Part shown: positions 25,419 through 35,400 of the stretch, one piece after another | Layout of the letters: every line of letters begins with the position of its first letter | Numbering within the stretch: the first letter of the stretch is position 1 | Assembly (NCBI GenBank): GCA_017450685.1 | Contig: JAFSTB010000020.1 | Span: forward strand, 29,171-93,170 | From: Paludibacteraceae bacterium | Lineage (GTDB): Bacteria > Bacteroidota > Bacteroidia > Bacteroidales > Paludibacteraceae | Length of the DNA stretch: 64,000 nt | Direction: 5' to 3' | Notes under the pieces: model-generated | Told to the model about the DNA's origin: nothing | Database searches by the model: none | The model's input: only the letters and a program-made list of their open reading frames with translations | Made by a program: the position numbers and the translations under genes

Positions 25419-26600
25419 TTATTTGTATAAGAAGGCGAAGTGTGCGGGTATATCACCTGTTCTGACCGACCATTGGCATTTGCCGTCGGGTGAGAAGCAG
25501 TAGAGCGTGCCGGGTGTGACATAGTTTTTGGCATCGGTGACGAAGATCTCTTTGGTGACGGGGTGTACGGCTATGCCGTAAGGTATCTGTATCTGTTGTT
25601 CGGTGCCGTCGCTAATGAAGAGGTGTGTTTTTATCTCGTGTGTTTTGACATCTACGATGCCGTAGGTGATAGTGTTTTTCATCTCTATGTACGACCATTC
25701 GGTGGAGTAGAGGTAGAGTGAGTCGCCGTCGAGACAGAAGTTGCTGACAGCCATATCGATAGTGTCGGTCACCATGTCGGTTTGTGTATCGAGGCAGTAT
25801 AGTTGTGAGGGTGAGTTAAGATAGTCGCCTCTTGATGTTATCCACAGTTGGTTATATTGGTCGGCTCTTAGGTGGTGTAGGTTGATAGCCACTTCCACTC
25901 GTTTGATTTCGGTGAATGTTTCAAGGTCGATGACGCTGACGGTGTTTTCGTAGTTAGGTGTCATATATCCGCCTGAGTTGGCTACATACAGTTTGTTGCC
26001 TACTATTTCCAATTCGTCGGGTTGGAATCCCACTATACATTGTTTGGTTATTTGCAAGGTGGCTGTATCGAACTGTGCCACATATCCTTTTTGTTCGTAG
26101 TTAGGGTTTATTTCCACCGGACCGGCGTAGGATGTTATATATCCGTATTGTCCTTTGAATCTGAGGTATCGGCAGTTGGGTATGTCTATTTGTCCTATTC
26201 GTTTGGCGGTGGCAGCGTCCATCACTTCCACTTTGTTGGAGCAGTTGATGACGGCATATAGACGTGAGCCGTATATCTTGATGTCGTTGCCTACGTCGCC
26301 TAACTCTTTGGGTACATTGGGGTTAGCCTGTGCAAAGATATTGCGTGCGTAGGTGGCTGTTGAGAAGTCGTAGTAGTCGAGAGTGGCTTTGTTGCTACCC
26401 ATGTTTCCTTCGTTGAGCAGGTAGAAACCGGCGATGGAAGTAAGTTGTTGTGTGCCGTGTTGCTCTTCTTCGGCGCGAAGAGTAACTTCATCTTTCCTGC
26501 AAGCCGTGAAAAGAGTAAAGAGGATAGCGACAAGGAGTATGTGACTGAGAGGTTTGTTACTCTCAAAAGGTGAATGATGATTGGTAGGACGGTAGATCAT
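25419..26600 (-). CDS. BtuG-like surface beta-propeller lipoprotein (DUF5074/YncE type)
   Basis: 393 aa. The lipobox ILFTLFTAC places the lipidated Cys at about residue 34. The rest is a YncE-like propeller: repeats include GFYLLNEGNMGSNKATLDYYD, VEVMDAATAKRIGQIDIP, NKLYVANSGG and GIAVHPVTKEIFVTDA. In Bacteroides, BtuG is a surface lipoprotein that binds vitamin B12 very tightly and hands it to BtuB. Its start codon overlaps the btuB-like stop by 4 bp (ATGA), which supports a paired function here. The assignment to B12 rather than another cofactor is by family and neighbour, not by binding residues. Confidence 0.82.
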   Translation of the reverse strand: MIYRPTNHHSPFESNKPLSHILLVAILFTLFTACRKDEVTLRAEEEQHGTQQLTSIAGFYLLNEGNMGSNKATLDYYDFSTATYARNIFAQANPNVPKELGDVGNDIKIYGSRLYAVINCSNKVEVMDAATAKRIGQIDIPNCRYLRFKGQYGYITSYAGPVEINPNYEQKGYVAQFDTATLQITKQCIVGFQPDELEIVGNKLYVANSGGYMTPNYENTVSVIDLETFTEIKRVEVAINLHHLRADQYNQLWITSRGDYLNSPSQLYCLDTQTDMVTDTIDMAVSNFCLDGDSLYLYSTEWSYIEMKNTITYGIVDVKTHEIKTHLFISDGTEQQIQIPYGIAVHPVTKEIFVTDAKNYVTPGTLYCFSPDGKCQWSVRTGDIPAHFAFLYK

Positions 26601-28759
26601 AGTATCACTTTGACGATGCCTTTTCCGTTGATACCGGGCATAGGGTAGTTGAGGATGACATCATATTGTTGGTTAAGCATATTGTTTATTTCGATAGCGA
26701 AGTGCAGTCGGGGTGTGATGTTATGCTTATTGCTACTTTTCAGCGGCATCTGATAACTGATACTCACATCGTGTGTGTACCACGGCTGTTCGTGATTGGC
26801 GGGGATATTGGCGGAGTTATGGTATCTCTCGCCCACATAGACGAAGGCGTAGTTCAGCGAGAGTGTCGGTTTGGGTTCGTCGGTCGTCTTTTTTCGCTTT
26901 ATATGCCATTGCAGGTTGGTTGTTGCGCTACCCGAATGCCATGGTATATAGGCTATTTGTCCGCCATAGGTTATCTCTTTGGGTGCCGAAAAATCCTGTG
27001 CTTTTTGGTAGGTGTATGCGGCAGCGACGGTTAGCAGCCACTGGTTGGAAGCGGCACTCTCATTGCCGAAGAGACAAAGAGTGGTGGCAGCATTGACATC
27101 CACGCCGCGTATCTCTACTCTGCCTATGTTCATTATCTGCCAACGATACTGACCGTTGCCTTTGGGGATTGCCACTATCTTGTTGGTCACCTCATTGAAG
27201 TAGCCATCCGCTTTGGCACTCACTTTTCTGACAACGCCCCTCGACCACTGTTTGTCGTATTGCACACCGCCGTCATATTGTGTCGTATATTCAGGCAGGA
27301 GGGATATATTACCCATGTCGGTGTAATAGAGGTCGTTGAAGGTGGGCATACGGAAGATGCGTTTGTAGAAAGCGCGAAGATACAACTCCTCTTTCAGGTA
27401 CGGTTGATAGGAGATGGAGACGGATGGCGTGAATTGTGGTTTCTGCCGATAGGATGTAGGGGTGAGCAGGGTAGGACGGTGCAACTTATCGTGGATGAAA
27501 GTGGCTAAAAGGGATGCTTGCGCCTTGAGATATTTCCAGTCCAACTGTGTTGCCACTGCCGCTAAGACGGTATGTCGGGTAGGATAAACAAAATTGACGA
27601 GGTTACTGCTAAGGTAGTTCCATTGGTAGTCGGCTGATAGGGCTATATCCCAATTAACGCCTTTACTATCAATGCTTGTCATACTCTTGTCTCCGAAGAT
27701 GCTCCAACGGTTTGCCACTGACAGATAGACCTCTTGTTGGGTAAAATGGTTGTCTATATACATCAGTGTGGTGTCGGGGTTGAGGTAACGCATATAGTCG
27801 TTGGAATACTTGGCATTAGCCTGAAAATCATAGCCTTGTACTAATGTCTTTGTGAAGTTGGCTTGTACGAAGGCGTTTCTGTCCCATTGTCGTTGTGAGT
27901 TGGTCCATACATTATTCACTATTGCTCCCGGAATGCCTTTTTCGCTGTCGTAGAAATAGCCTTTGATGTGCCATTTGCCGTCGTTGAGATATCCGAACAG
28001 ACCAACCTCAGCGCGCCAAGTCTTAACATCGCCGTTATGACGTACGGCGGTAGTGTCCCAAGCCACCGTTTTGTCGGGCATAACCTTCCGATAGCGGAAA
28101 TGGTATCTGCCGTGAGCGTACGTATATTCGGCGTTGGCACTCAGATGGATATTGTCCGTCAGGCGTTGCTCGTACAGAATAGAGGGATTGGCAAGTCCGA
28201 AAGTGCCGGCTTTCATTGTCACGTGCAGGTTGAAGTGTTTGCCTTGTTCGAACTTCGGGCGGCGTGTTTTGATGTAAAGTGTGCCTGCCGAACCGTAGTC
28301 CTTGGCGGCTTGAAAGATCTCCGATTTCTGACCGTTATACAAAGCCAACTCTTCGATGTTATCCATAGAGAACTTACCCAGATCGACCGTTCCGTTTTGG
28401 GCATTGCCTATCTCTATTCCGTCGTAGAAGACCCCTAAATGGTTGGTTCCCATAGAACGTATATCCACTGTTTTTAAGCCGCCTACGCCGCCATAGTCTT
28501 TTATCTGAACGCCTGAGAAATAGCGAACGGCATCTGCCACACTCTGCGTGGACAGCGTCTCCAAACGTTTGCCGTCTAATTTCTGAACGGGGATAACAGG
28601 TTCGTCTTTGCGTTTGGCACTGACTACAACCTCTGTTATGGTGAACTGCTTGTCGATGCTATCCGACACGGAAGAGGTTGCAGACGACTGTAACCGTTCT
28701 TGTGCTATTAAAGGCAGAGAGAGTAAGTGGAATATAAGCAAACAGCAGTAACGACTCAT
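26597..28759 (-). CDS. BtuB-like TonB-dependent outer membrane receptor
   Basis: 720 aa. Signal peptide (LLIFHLLSLPLIAQ), a TonB-box-like FTITEVVVSAKR region, the plug (YFSGVQIKDYGGVGGLKTVDIRSMG cut into recognisable pieces: VQIKDYGG, TVDIRSMG, HLGVFYDGI), then the beta-barrel with NMLNQQYDVILNYPMPG near the end. The C-terminal pattern is that of Bacteroidetes BtuB receptors. Role: TonB-driven uptake of cobalamin or a related corrinoid across the outer membrane. The operon order is HTH protein, btuB, btuG, accessory protein; no carboxypeptidase-like CarboxypepD_reg domain precedes the plug. Confidence 0.85.
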   Translation of the reverse strand: MSRYCCLLIFHLLSLPLIAQERLQSSATSSVSDSIDKQFTITEVVVSAKRKDEPVIPVQKLDGKRLETLSTQSVADAVRYFSGVQIKDYGGVGGLKTVDIRSMGTNHLGVFYDGIEIGNAQNGTVDLGKFSMDNIEELALYNGQKSEIFQAAKDYGSAGTLYIKTRRPKFEQGKHFNLHVTMKAGTFGLANPSILYEQRLTDNIHLSANAEYTYAHGRYHFRYRKVMPDKTVAWDTTAVRHNGDVKTWRAEVGLFGYLNDGKWHIKGYFYDSEKGIPGAIVNNVWTNSQRQWDRNAFVQANFTKTLVQGYDFQANAKYSNDYMRYLNPDTTLMYIDNHFTQQEVYLSVANRWSIFGDKSMTSIDSKGVNWDIALSADYQWNYLSSNLVNFVYPTRHTVLAAVATQLDWKYLKAQASLLATFIHDKLHRPTLLTPTSYRQKPQFTPSVSISYQPYLKEELYLRAFYKRIFRMPTFNDLYYTDMGNISLLPEYTTQYDGGVQYDKQWSRGVVRKVSAKADGYFNEVTNKIVAIPKGNGQYRWQIMNIGRVEIRGVDVNAATTLCLFGNESAASNQWLLTVAAAYTYQKAQDFSAPKEITYGGQIAYIPWHSGSATTNLQWHIKRKKTTDEPKPTLSLNYAFVYVGERYHNSANIPANHEQPWYTHDVSISYQMPLKSSNKHNITPRLHFAIEINNMLNQQYDVILNYPMPGINGKGIVKVIL

Positions 28760-28770
28760 TGTTCTTTCTC

Positions 28771-29034
28771 CTACTCATTGGCGTAGAACTCGCCCTTCCC
28801 AAAGAATATCCAATAGATAGAAACACCGAACTTGGTACAAAGATTATATATATTATCCACTGTGCAGGAGAGGTCGCCCCGCTCCAGCATAGAGAAGTTT
28901 TGAGGCAATAAACCGGTGGCTTCACAAAAATCTTTTTTCATCCTCACTTTCTCGTCGGCATACAACAGACGGTAGGCTTTAAGAAAGCGTTTATCAATCT
29001 CTAATCGTTGTTGACTTCTCATAAGGTCTTTCAT
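28771..29034 (-). CDS. Small helix-turn-helix protein upstream of the BtuB-like receptor
   Basis: 87 aa from the ATG at 29034 (MKDLMRSQQRLEIDKRFLKAY); the longer ORF to 29118 would start upstream of the promoter. The central MKKDFCEATGLLPQNFSMLERG is a helix-turn-helix of the XRE/Cro type. The C-terminus (FGVSIYWIFFGKGEFY) is common in Bacteroidetes phage-repressor-like proteins. It ends 11 bp before the btuB-like gene on the same strand, so it is the first gene of that operon and a candidate regulator of it, or of itself. The promoter TACCTTTG is about 20 bp upstream. Confidence 0.75.
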   Translation of the reverse strand: MKDLMRSQQRLEIDKRFLKAYRLLYADEKVRMKKDFCEATGLLPQNFSMLERGDLSCTVDNIYNLCTKFGVSIYWIFFGKGEFYANE

Positions 29035-29053
29035 TTGTACTCTAAAAACGCTG

Positions 29054-29061
29054 CAAAGGTA
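29054..29061 (-). promoter_or_regulatory. -7 box for the HTH-btuB-btuG operon
   Basis: TACCTTTG on the minus strand at 29061-29054, followed by CAGCG. I see no good TTTG at the expected -33 distance. The leader is only about 20 nt, too short for a cobalamin riboswitch. Confidence 0.65.
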
Positions 29062-29155
29062 CAACAAAATGGCGAAATGGTAACTAATATTACAATAAAA
29101 ATTATAAAATTTCGACAATTATTATAAACTCTTTCCATAAAAATCAGTCGAAGAA

Positions 29156-29187
29156 TTTGTAAGGGATTATTTTAGTGATTACCTTTG
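29156..29187 (+). promoter_or_regulatory. Promoter of murA
   Basis: TTTG at 29156-29159, a 20-bp spacer and TACCTTTG at 29180-29187. The leader to the murA start is about 145 nt and contains short repeats (GGTTAAG / AAGGTATGG and the 11-bp array at 29289). Confidence 0.8.
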
Positions 29188-29288
29188 CAGTGTTTTTTCG
29201 CAAGCATAGGGTAAATCAGCAGATAAAGAAATAAGGATGAGGTTAAGTTTAAGGTATGGTTAAGGTATGGTAAACCTAAGGTAAAACA

Positions 29289-29321
29289 AATATAATACGA
29301 ATATAATACGAATATAATACC
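29289..29321 (+). repeat. 11-bp tandem repeat (three copies) in the murA leader
   Basis: AATATAATAC(G/C) at 29289-29299, 29300-29310 and 29311-29321, followed by a partial AAATATAATA. It ends 16 bp before the start codon. Confidence 0.9.
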
Positions 29322-29337
29322 AAATATAATAGCTACA

Positions 29338-30648
29338 ATGGCAAGTTTTATTGTTGAAGGAGGGTATCGTCTGAAAGGCTCTATTGAGCCTCAAGGTGCC
29401 AAAAACGAAGCATTGCAGGTGCTTAGTGCAGTGTTGCTTACGCAGGAAAAAATAGTTATTCACAACCTGCCGGATATATTGGATGTGAATAATCTTATTG
29501 ACTTGTTGCGTTCAATAGGAGTGGAAGTGGAGAAGTTGCAGAAAGGCACATTCTCTTTTCAGGCGCGGCAGTTAGACACCGACTATATACAGAGTGCTGC
29601 TTTCCTGCACAAGTGTAATCGTCTGCGCGGTTCGGTGATGCTCGTTGGTCCGTTAGTGGCGCGATTGGGTTGGACCGTCTATTCCAAACCGGGTGGTGAT
29701 AAGATAGGCAGACGCAGACTGGATACACACTTTATGGGACTGCAAAAATTGGGAGTGCAGTTCGATTATGACACTGCTTTGTCCGCATATCGTTTTCATA
29801 CCGACTTACTCAAAGGCACTTATATGCTTTTGGATGAGGCTTCTGTCACCGGCACTGCCAATATCATTATGGCTGCGGTGTTGGCTCAAAGCAGAACCAC
29901 TATCTACAATGCCGCCTGTGAACCATACGTGCAACAACTATGCCGCCTGTTGGTGAAGATGGGTGCTCGAATAGAAGGCATTGGAAGTAACCTGCTTAAC
30001 ATTGACGGTGTTACCTCTTTGCACGGTGCTGAACATAGGTTGTTGCCTGATATGATTGAGGTGGGGTCGTTCATCGGTATGGCAGCACTGACAAGCAGTG
30101 AGATAACTATCCGTAATACCTCCGTTGCCGACCTTGGTATCATACCCGATGCTTTTCGTCGATTAGGCGTACAGGTCATTCAGCAAGGTGATAACCTCTA
30201 TATACCAGCACAGGAACATTATCAGATCGAGTCGTTCTTGGATGGCAGTATTCTCACTCTTGCCGATGCACCGTGGCCCGGACTGACACCTGACCTGCTG
30301 TCTGTCATGCTCGTGGTGGCTACTGAAGCACGAGGATCGGTACTCATTCACCAAAAGATGTTCGAGAGCCGACTTTTCTTCGTGGATAAACTGATAGATA
30401 TGGGTGCGCAAATCATCCTTTGTGACCCTCACCGTGCCGTTGTTATCGGTCATGACCGTGCCGTCCGACTGCGCCCTAACAACATGACCTCACCTGATAT
30501 CCGCGCCGGTATAGCGATGCTCTTAGCCGCTATGTCTGCCGACGGAACAAGCCGTATAGACCATATCGACCAAATAGACCGTGGGTATGAGAATATAGAG
30601 AGTCGGTTAAACGCTCTGGGTGCACATATAACGCGTTGTAACGACTAA
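29338..30648 (+). CDS. murA: UDP-N-acetylglucosamine 1-carboxyvinyltransferase
   Basis: 436 aa, full length. The conserved Lys22-Asn23 pair is in EPQGAKNEAL. The active-site loop reads KPGGDKIGRRRLDTH: the residue aligned with the catalytic, fosfomycin-reactive Cys115 of E. coli MurA is Asp (about residue 121). The Asp form is active in other bacteria and is intrinsically fosfomycin-resistant. The enzyme transfers enolpyruvate from PEP to UDP-GlcNAc, the first committed step of peptidoglycan synthesis in the cytoplasm. The U32 peptidase gene follows 6 bp later on the same strand. RAGIAMLLAAMSADGTS near the C-terminus is also diagnostic. Confidence 0.97.
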   Translation: MASFIVEGGYRLKGSIEPQGAKNEALQVLSAVLLTQEKIVIHNLPDILDVNNLIDLLRSIGVEVEKLQKGTFSFQARQLDTDYIQSAAFLHKCNRLRGSVMLVGPLVARLGWTVYSKPGGDKIGRRRLDTHFMGLQKLGVQFDYDTALSAYRFHTDLLKGTYMLLDEASVTGTANIIMAAVLAQSRTTIYNAACEPYVQQLCRLLVKMGARIEGIGSNLLNIDGVTSLHGAEHRLLPDMIEVGSFIGMAALTSSEITIRNTSVADLGIIPDAFRRLGVQVIQQGDNLYIPAQEHYQIESFLDGSILTLADAPWPGLTPDLLSVMLVVATEARGSVLIHQKMFESRLFFVDKLIDMGAQIILCDPHRAVVIGHDRAVRLRPNNMTSPDIRAGIAMLLAAMSADGTSRIDHIDQIDRGYENIESRLNALGAHITRCND

Positions 30649-30654
30649 GTCAGT

Positions 30655-32376
30655 ATGCTCACTCTGCTTGCTCCCGCTCGTGATATCAATGTAGCCAAAG
30701 CCGCCATTCAGGCAGGGGCTGATGCCGTGTATATAGGTGCTGACGCTTTTGGTGCACGACAGGCTGCCGCTAACAGCCTCAAACAGATACAAGAGTTGGT
30801 CTCATACGCGCGTATGTATGGTGTGGACGTGTTGGTGACACTTAACACGCTGCTTACCGAAGATGAACGACAACAAGCCGTGCAGTTGGCTTGGCGGCTA
30901 TATGAGATAGGAGTGGACGCACTCATAGTGCAGGATATGCGTTTGCTGCAAGAACTGTTGCCGCCTATACGCCTGCACGCCTCTACACAATGCGACAACC
31001 GTACAGCCGAACAAGTAATGCGTTTGCAGCAAGCAGGTTTTCGACGTGTGGTCTTAGCACGTGAATTGAGTCTGAACCAAATACGAGACATCCACAAAAC
31101 CGTGTCGCAAACGGCTCAGCCTATTGAGTTAGAGGCTTTTGTGCATGGTGCCTTGTGCGTCAGTTATAGCGGCAGATGTTATATGAGTGAGGTGATGATG
31201 AACCGTTCTGCCAATCGTGGTTGCTGTGCGCAGATGTGCCGACAACGATACGATGTGTTAGACAAAGACGGAAATGAGGTCATTGACGACACAGGCAGAC
31301 CTATACATCAACGTTATGTGTTGTCGCTGCAAGATATGGACCGTAGTCAATACCTTAAAGAGATGGTGGAAGCAGGTGTAACTACATTTAAGGTTGAAGG
31401 CCGACTCAAAGATGCGGCATACGTGACTAATGTGGTGGCTTATTATCGGCAGTTGCTCGACCAACTCTTCCCCAATGAGGTGCGCTCTCACCATTCGTAT
31501 AAGTATGGCTTCACACCTAATCCCGAAAAGACTTTCCATCGTGGTGCAACCGACTATTTCCTCACCTCTCGTACGCGGCAGATGGCTGATTGGAACTCCC
31601 CCAAATCAACCGGCGAATATATAGGTACTGTCATATTGACCCAGCCGCGATATATAGAGGTCAGGTTAAGAGAAGGCATAACTCTGCATACCGGCGATGG
31701 TATCAACTATGGTGATACGGGCTTTGCTATCAATAAGATAGAGGGTAATAGGTTGTATCCCAATATACCGAGGAACTGTGCTTTTACTATGCCTGCTTTA
31801 GGTACGCGCCTGTTCCGCAACCAAGATAACGCTTTCCTTTCATCGCTTACCGCCGAACGACGCATACCGGTCACCATAACCATGACTGAGACGGCTGACG
31901 GTTTTTGTCTTTCTATGTGTCAGGATAAGAAAGAGTTGGCTCGCCTTGATGTGACAGACGACAAACAGGAAGCGGAGAACAAACTTAGGGTATTGAACCA
32001 GACCAAAGAGCAGTTGGCTAAATTAGGCGATACACCGTACATAGCAAAGGAAGTGGTTGTTGCTTCTCTGCCGTATTTTTTCCCTGTCAAGCGGCTTAAC
32101 CAATGGCGTCGTGAGTTGGTGGCTGCGGCTATCAAGAAAGCAGCCGAGACCCGACCGACCGATGATGTCAGAACCGTGAAGTCCGTTCTTACCAATCCGC
32201 AACGACCGCCAAAGAACCTGATGACCTGCCAGTATTGCCTCTTGAGCGAGATGGGACACTGTAGGAAGACTAATCCTATGTCAGCCGAACCGGCTTATCT
32301 GCGACTGCAAAACGGCAAGATGATGCGACTGCTCTTCCACTGCTCTGATTGTCAAATGGAAATACAAGAGTGTTAG
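30655..32376 (+). CDS. U32 family peptidase / RlhA-like protein
   Basis: 573 aa. The N-terminal TIM-barrel-like part has LLAPARDINVAKAAIQAGAD and YIGADAFGAR; the U32 signature appears as EAFVHGALCVSYSGRCYMS with ANRGCCAQMCRQRY, whose cysteines are typical of an iron-sulfur or metal site. A DUF3656-like middle domain follows. The C-terminal TCQYCLLSEMGHC adds another Cys cluster. Members of this family include RlhA, which hydroxylates C2501 of 23S rRNA; that role is possible here but not shown. It is co-directional with murA and ends before a strong two-way terminator. Confidence 0.85.
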   Translation: MLTLLAPARDINVAKAAIQAGADAVYIGADAFGARQAAANSLKQIQELVSYARMYGVDVLVTLNTLLTEDERQQAVQLAWRLYEIGVDALIVQDMRLLQELLPPIRLHASTQCDNRTAEQVMRLQQAGFRRVVLARELSLNQIRDIHKTVSQTAQPIELEAFVHGALCVSYSGRCYMSEVMMNRSANRGCCAQMCRQRYDVLDKDGNEVIDDTGRPIHQRYVLSLQDMDRSQYLKEMVEAGVTTFKVEGRLKDAAYVTNVVAYYRQLLDQLFPNEVRSHHSYKYGFTPNPEKTFHRGATDYFLTSRTRQMADWNSPKSTGEYIGTVILTQPRYIEVRLREGITLHTGDGINYGDTGFAINKIEGNRLYPNIPRNCAFTMPALGTRLFRNQDNAFLSSLTAERRIPVTITMTETADGFCLSMCQDKKELARLDVTDDKQEAENKLRVLNQTKEQLAKLGDTPYIAKEVVVASLPYFFPVKRLNQWRRELVAAAIKKAAETRPTDDVRTVKSVLTNPQRPPKNLMTCQYCLLSEMGHCRKTNPMSAEPAYLRLQNGKMMRLLFHCSDCQMEIQEC

Positions 32377-32390
32377 CAAGTAACTGAACA

Positions 32391-32433
32391 CCATCAAAAA
32401 AAAGCCCTTGATAACAAGGGCTTTTTTTGATGG
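32391..32433. terminator. Bidirectional terminator
   Basis: CCATCAAAAAAAAGCCCTTG at 32391-32410 pairs with the complementary arm at 32415-32433 around ATAA. The stem is flanked by A-tract on one side and T-tract on the other, so it can terminate both the murA-U32 transcript and the convergent transcript of the large secreted protein. Confidence 0.95.
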
Positions 32434-32453
32434 ATAGTGTTTGGTCTTGCTAA

Positions 32454-35400
32454 CTATCGCAGTTCTTTTTTACCGTTGCGGATGATAATGCCGTTGTAAT
32501 TGTCATCAACGGGTTGTCCTAACAGGTTGTAGGCTTGACCGTTATCATCGGCGTTGGTGTCGATGACGCCGGTAGGCGTTTTTTCTGTGGCTTCAAATTG
32601 CGCCGTGTAAGTGATATCACCTACCACCATACTTAATTCCGGTGACCAACCGCTGAAGGTATAGATGTAGGTCTCATCTTCTTCGCGTGTAGGCACATCA
32701 CCACTATATTCAGGCATCATACCATATGCAAGTATATCGTCTTCCAATACCTTTCCGTCATAGTTAAGGAAGCGCACGGAATAGACGCGCAGGTTGCTTT
32801 CGAATTGTGCGGTGTAGTCGGCATCAGCTGTAACAGCCACAATCTCTTTATCCCAACCGGTGAAGGTGTATTCATATTCAGCGGTGGCAGGTTGTGTAGG
32901 TGTCTGACCTGTGTATTCTGGCATTTCGTCGTATGCGAGAGTGAGTTCTTGCAGTGTTTCGCCATCGTAGTTAAGGAAGCGAATGGTGTATGTTATAGCG
33001 TTGCTCTCGAATTGTGCGGTGTAGTCGGCATCGGCTGTAACAGCCACAATCTCTTTATCCCAACCGGTGAAGGTATATTCATATTCAGCGGTGGCAGGTT
33101 GTGTAGGTGTCTGACCTGTATATTCGGGTGTTTGTCCTTCTGCCAACAAGATTTGTTGTAATATAGTGCCGTCGTAATTGAGGAAGCGGATAGTGAAGTA
33201 TTTAATATCGCATGTATAGTGGTAGCGATTGAAGGAGTGTGAGGTGAGTGTGTTCTCTTCGTAGGTCTCCACCAGTTCGGTGCGCAGTCTATCGTCGTCT
33301 TCATAACTGCGTTCGTTGCGATTGCGATAGGTCCATTCGTCGTTCAGCCATTGATATTCGTTGGTAATTATTTCCAGTCCGCGAGAGTTGAAGACGTGGA
33401 TGTTTCTTGTTTCGTTGACCCATTCGGTGTCGTTGAATCGTTCCAAGATGTCTTCTGTCAGTCGTTTTTGGCTGTCGTAGATATATGTATGTCTGAATAC
33501 GCCTACCCAGTCACCTGTGTCGTCGGTTGTTTTCCACGAGTAGTTGATTTCTTGTTGCAGTTGGTCGTTCTCGTCGTAGATGCGTTCGGTTTTGTAGGAG
33601 CCAACCCAGTCAAGGTTTTGTCCGAGGTACATAATGGAGACCACTTCTCGTCCTTTGCTATCGTAGGAATAGAGATACCAGTACCCGGGGTATAAAGTGC
33701 CGTTTTTATTATTGAGTCTTTTCTCTTCTAATTTGCGGTTGTTCTGGTCGTATATCCACGTTATTTCATAGGTTGTTATCCAAGTATCGTCAGTGAAGGT
33801 TGCCTGTGCGTGATAGACCATATTGCCGGCAGCGTCATATTGCCATTCTTCTTTGTCTGTACCTATCCAAACAGTGTCGCTACCGCATTTATATGCAGCG
33901 TTTAAGATGGTATGTCCTGCCTCGTCATATTCGATGTCGGTGCGGGTCATAGAGGTCATTTTCCAAGCACCGTCGGTATAGGTGTCGTTTTCTGTTTGGA
34001 TAAGTATAACTTTCTGGTTATATGTATTGACTGTTCTTGTAGTGGGGGTCCACTCGTCGTTTATATATTGGTAGTTGGTGATGGTGTCGGCTTTGTTGTT
34101 GTTGGTGTAGGATGTCACTTTTTTCGTTGTGTAGGTCCATTCGGTGCCGTTCCATGTGGCAGCATATTCTTCGGCAACGAGACTGCCGGTATAGACATAG
34201 CCTGTGAGGGATTTATTCACCCATTCGCCGTCTTTCCAAGTGTAGGTGATTTTTTGGTCGGTCTTGTTGTTGCTGTTGTAGGAAGTGGTAGTTTTGGAAG
34301 AACCTACCCATTCGCCGTTTTTCCAAGTATATACTTCTTTGTTGGTCTCGGCGTTTTTGGCGTTGTATTCGCTGACGGTTTTAGAGGAGTTAACCCATTC
34401 GTTGTTAGTCCATTTATATTTGAGAATGAGTGTTGTTTTGCCTGCGTTGTTATATTCCCATTCTGTTTTGGACGAGCCTGCCCATTCGCCGTTTTTCCAA
34501 GTGTATTGTTCGTCGAGCAGTTTCTTTTTTGATTCGTTGTATAGATAAATCTTTTTATAACTGCCTGTCCATGTGTCTGTTTCGGGATTGTAAGCTGTGT
34601 AATAGGAGTCGAGCGTTTGGTTCTGATATTCGTCGTATTCGTACTCATACTTGCTTGTAGGCAGCCAACTGCTTGTTTCCGTGTTCCATACGGCTGTTTG
34701 TGCGAGCAATGTTTGGTTGTTAATGTTGTAGATATAGGTTGATTGTGTGGCACCTATCCATGTGAGGGTGTTAGTGTCGAAATTATATTCAGTTGTTTCG
34801 GTGGGTTTGCCTGCTTGGTTGAAGAGATAGGTATAGCGTTTTTTCCCTTGCCAATCGTTGTTTGCCCATGTGGAGATAATCCATTCGGTGGTGTTACCTG
34901 CGTTGTCGAAGGTGTAGTCGTTCTTTTCGGAGCCTATCCAGTCGTTCAATTCTTCGCTCCAAACCCAGGTGGAGTTGGAGGTCGTTTTGCCATTGTTGTC
35001 GAAGGTATAGTCTTTCTTTTGTGAGCCTATCCAGTCGTTGGTCTTATCGCTCCATACCCAAGTAGAGGTGGATATAAGTTTGCCGTTGTCGTTGTAGGTG
35101 TTTTCTGTTTTGGTGATACCTCTTTTTGTGCCTTCTTCCCATTCCCATTTGGCTGTTTGAATGGTGCGATACTTATCGTCGTAGATATAGGTGGTAAGTG
35201 TGGCGGGTTGGTTCTCGCTATTGTAACCGATGACGCTATCCACGGGGCAGTCGGTGGCTTGCGGAGCCATAGGTCTGTGGCTGTCAGAATCGATATCTGG
35301 CATAGGATGAGCAAACGGCAATACAAATGATTGTGTTGCGCTGTCGGATGTGAGAGCCGATGTGTCTAATTCGAGGAGAAGAGAATCGGTTGTTTCAACG

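Noticed and set aside
29062-29155. Cobalamin riboswitch upstream of the BtuB-like operon
   Set aside because: The stretch is upstream of the transcription start on the minus strand, is A+T-rich, and shows no B12-box-like sequence.
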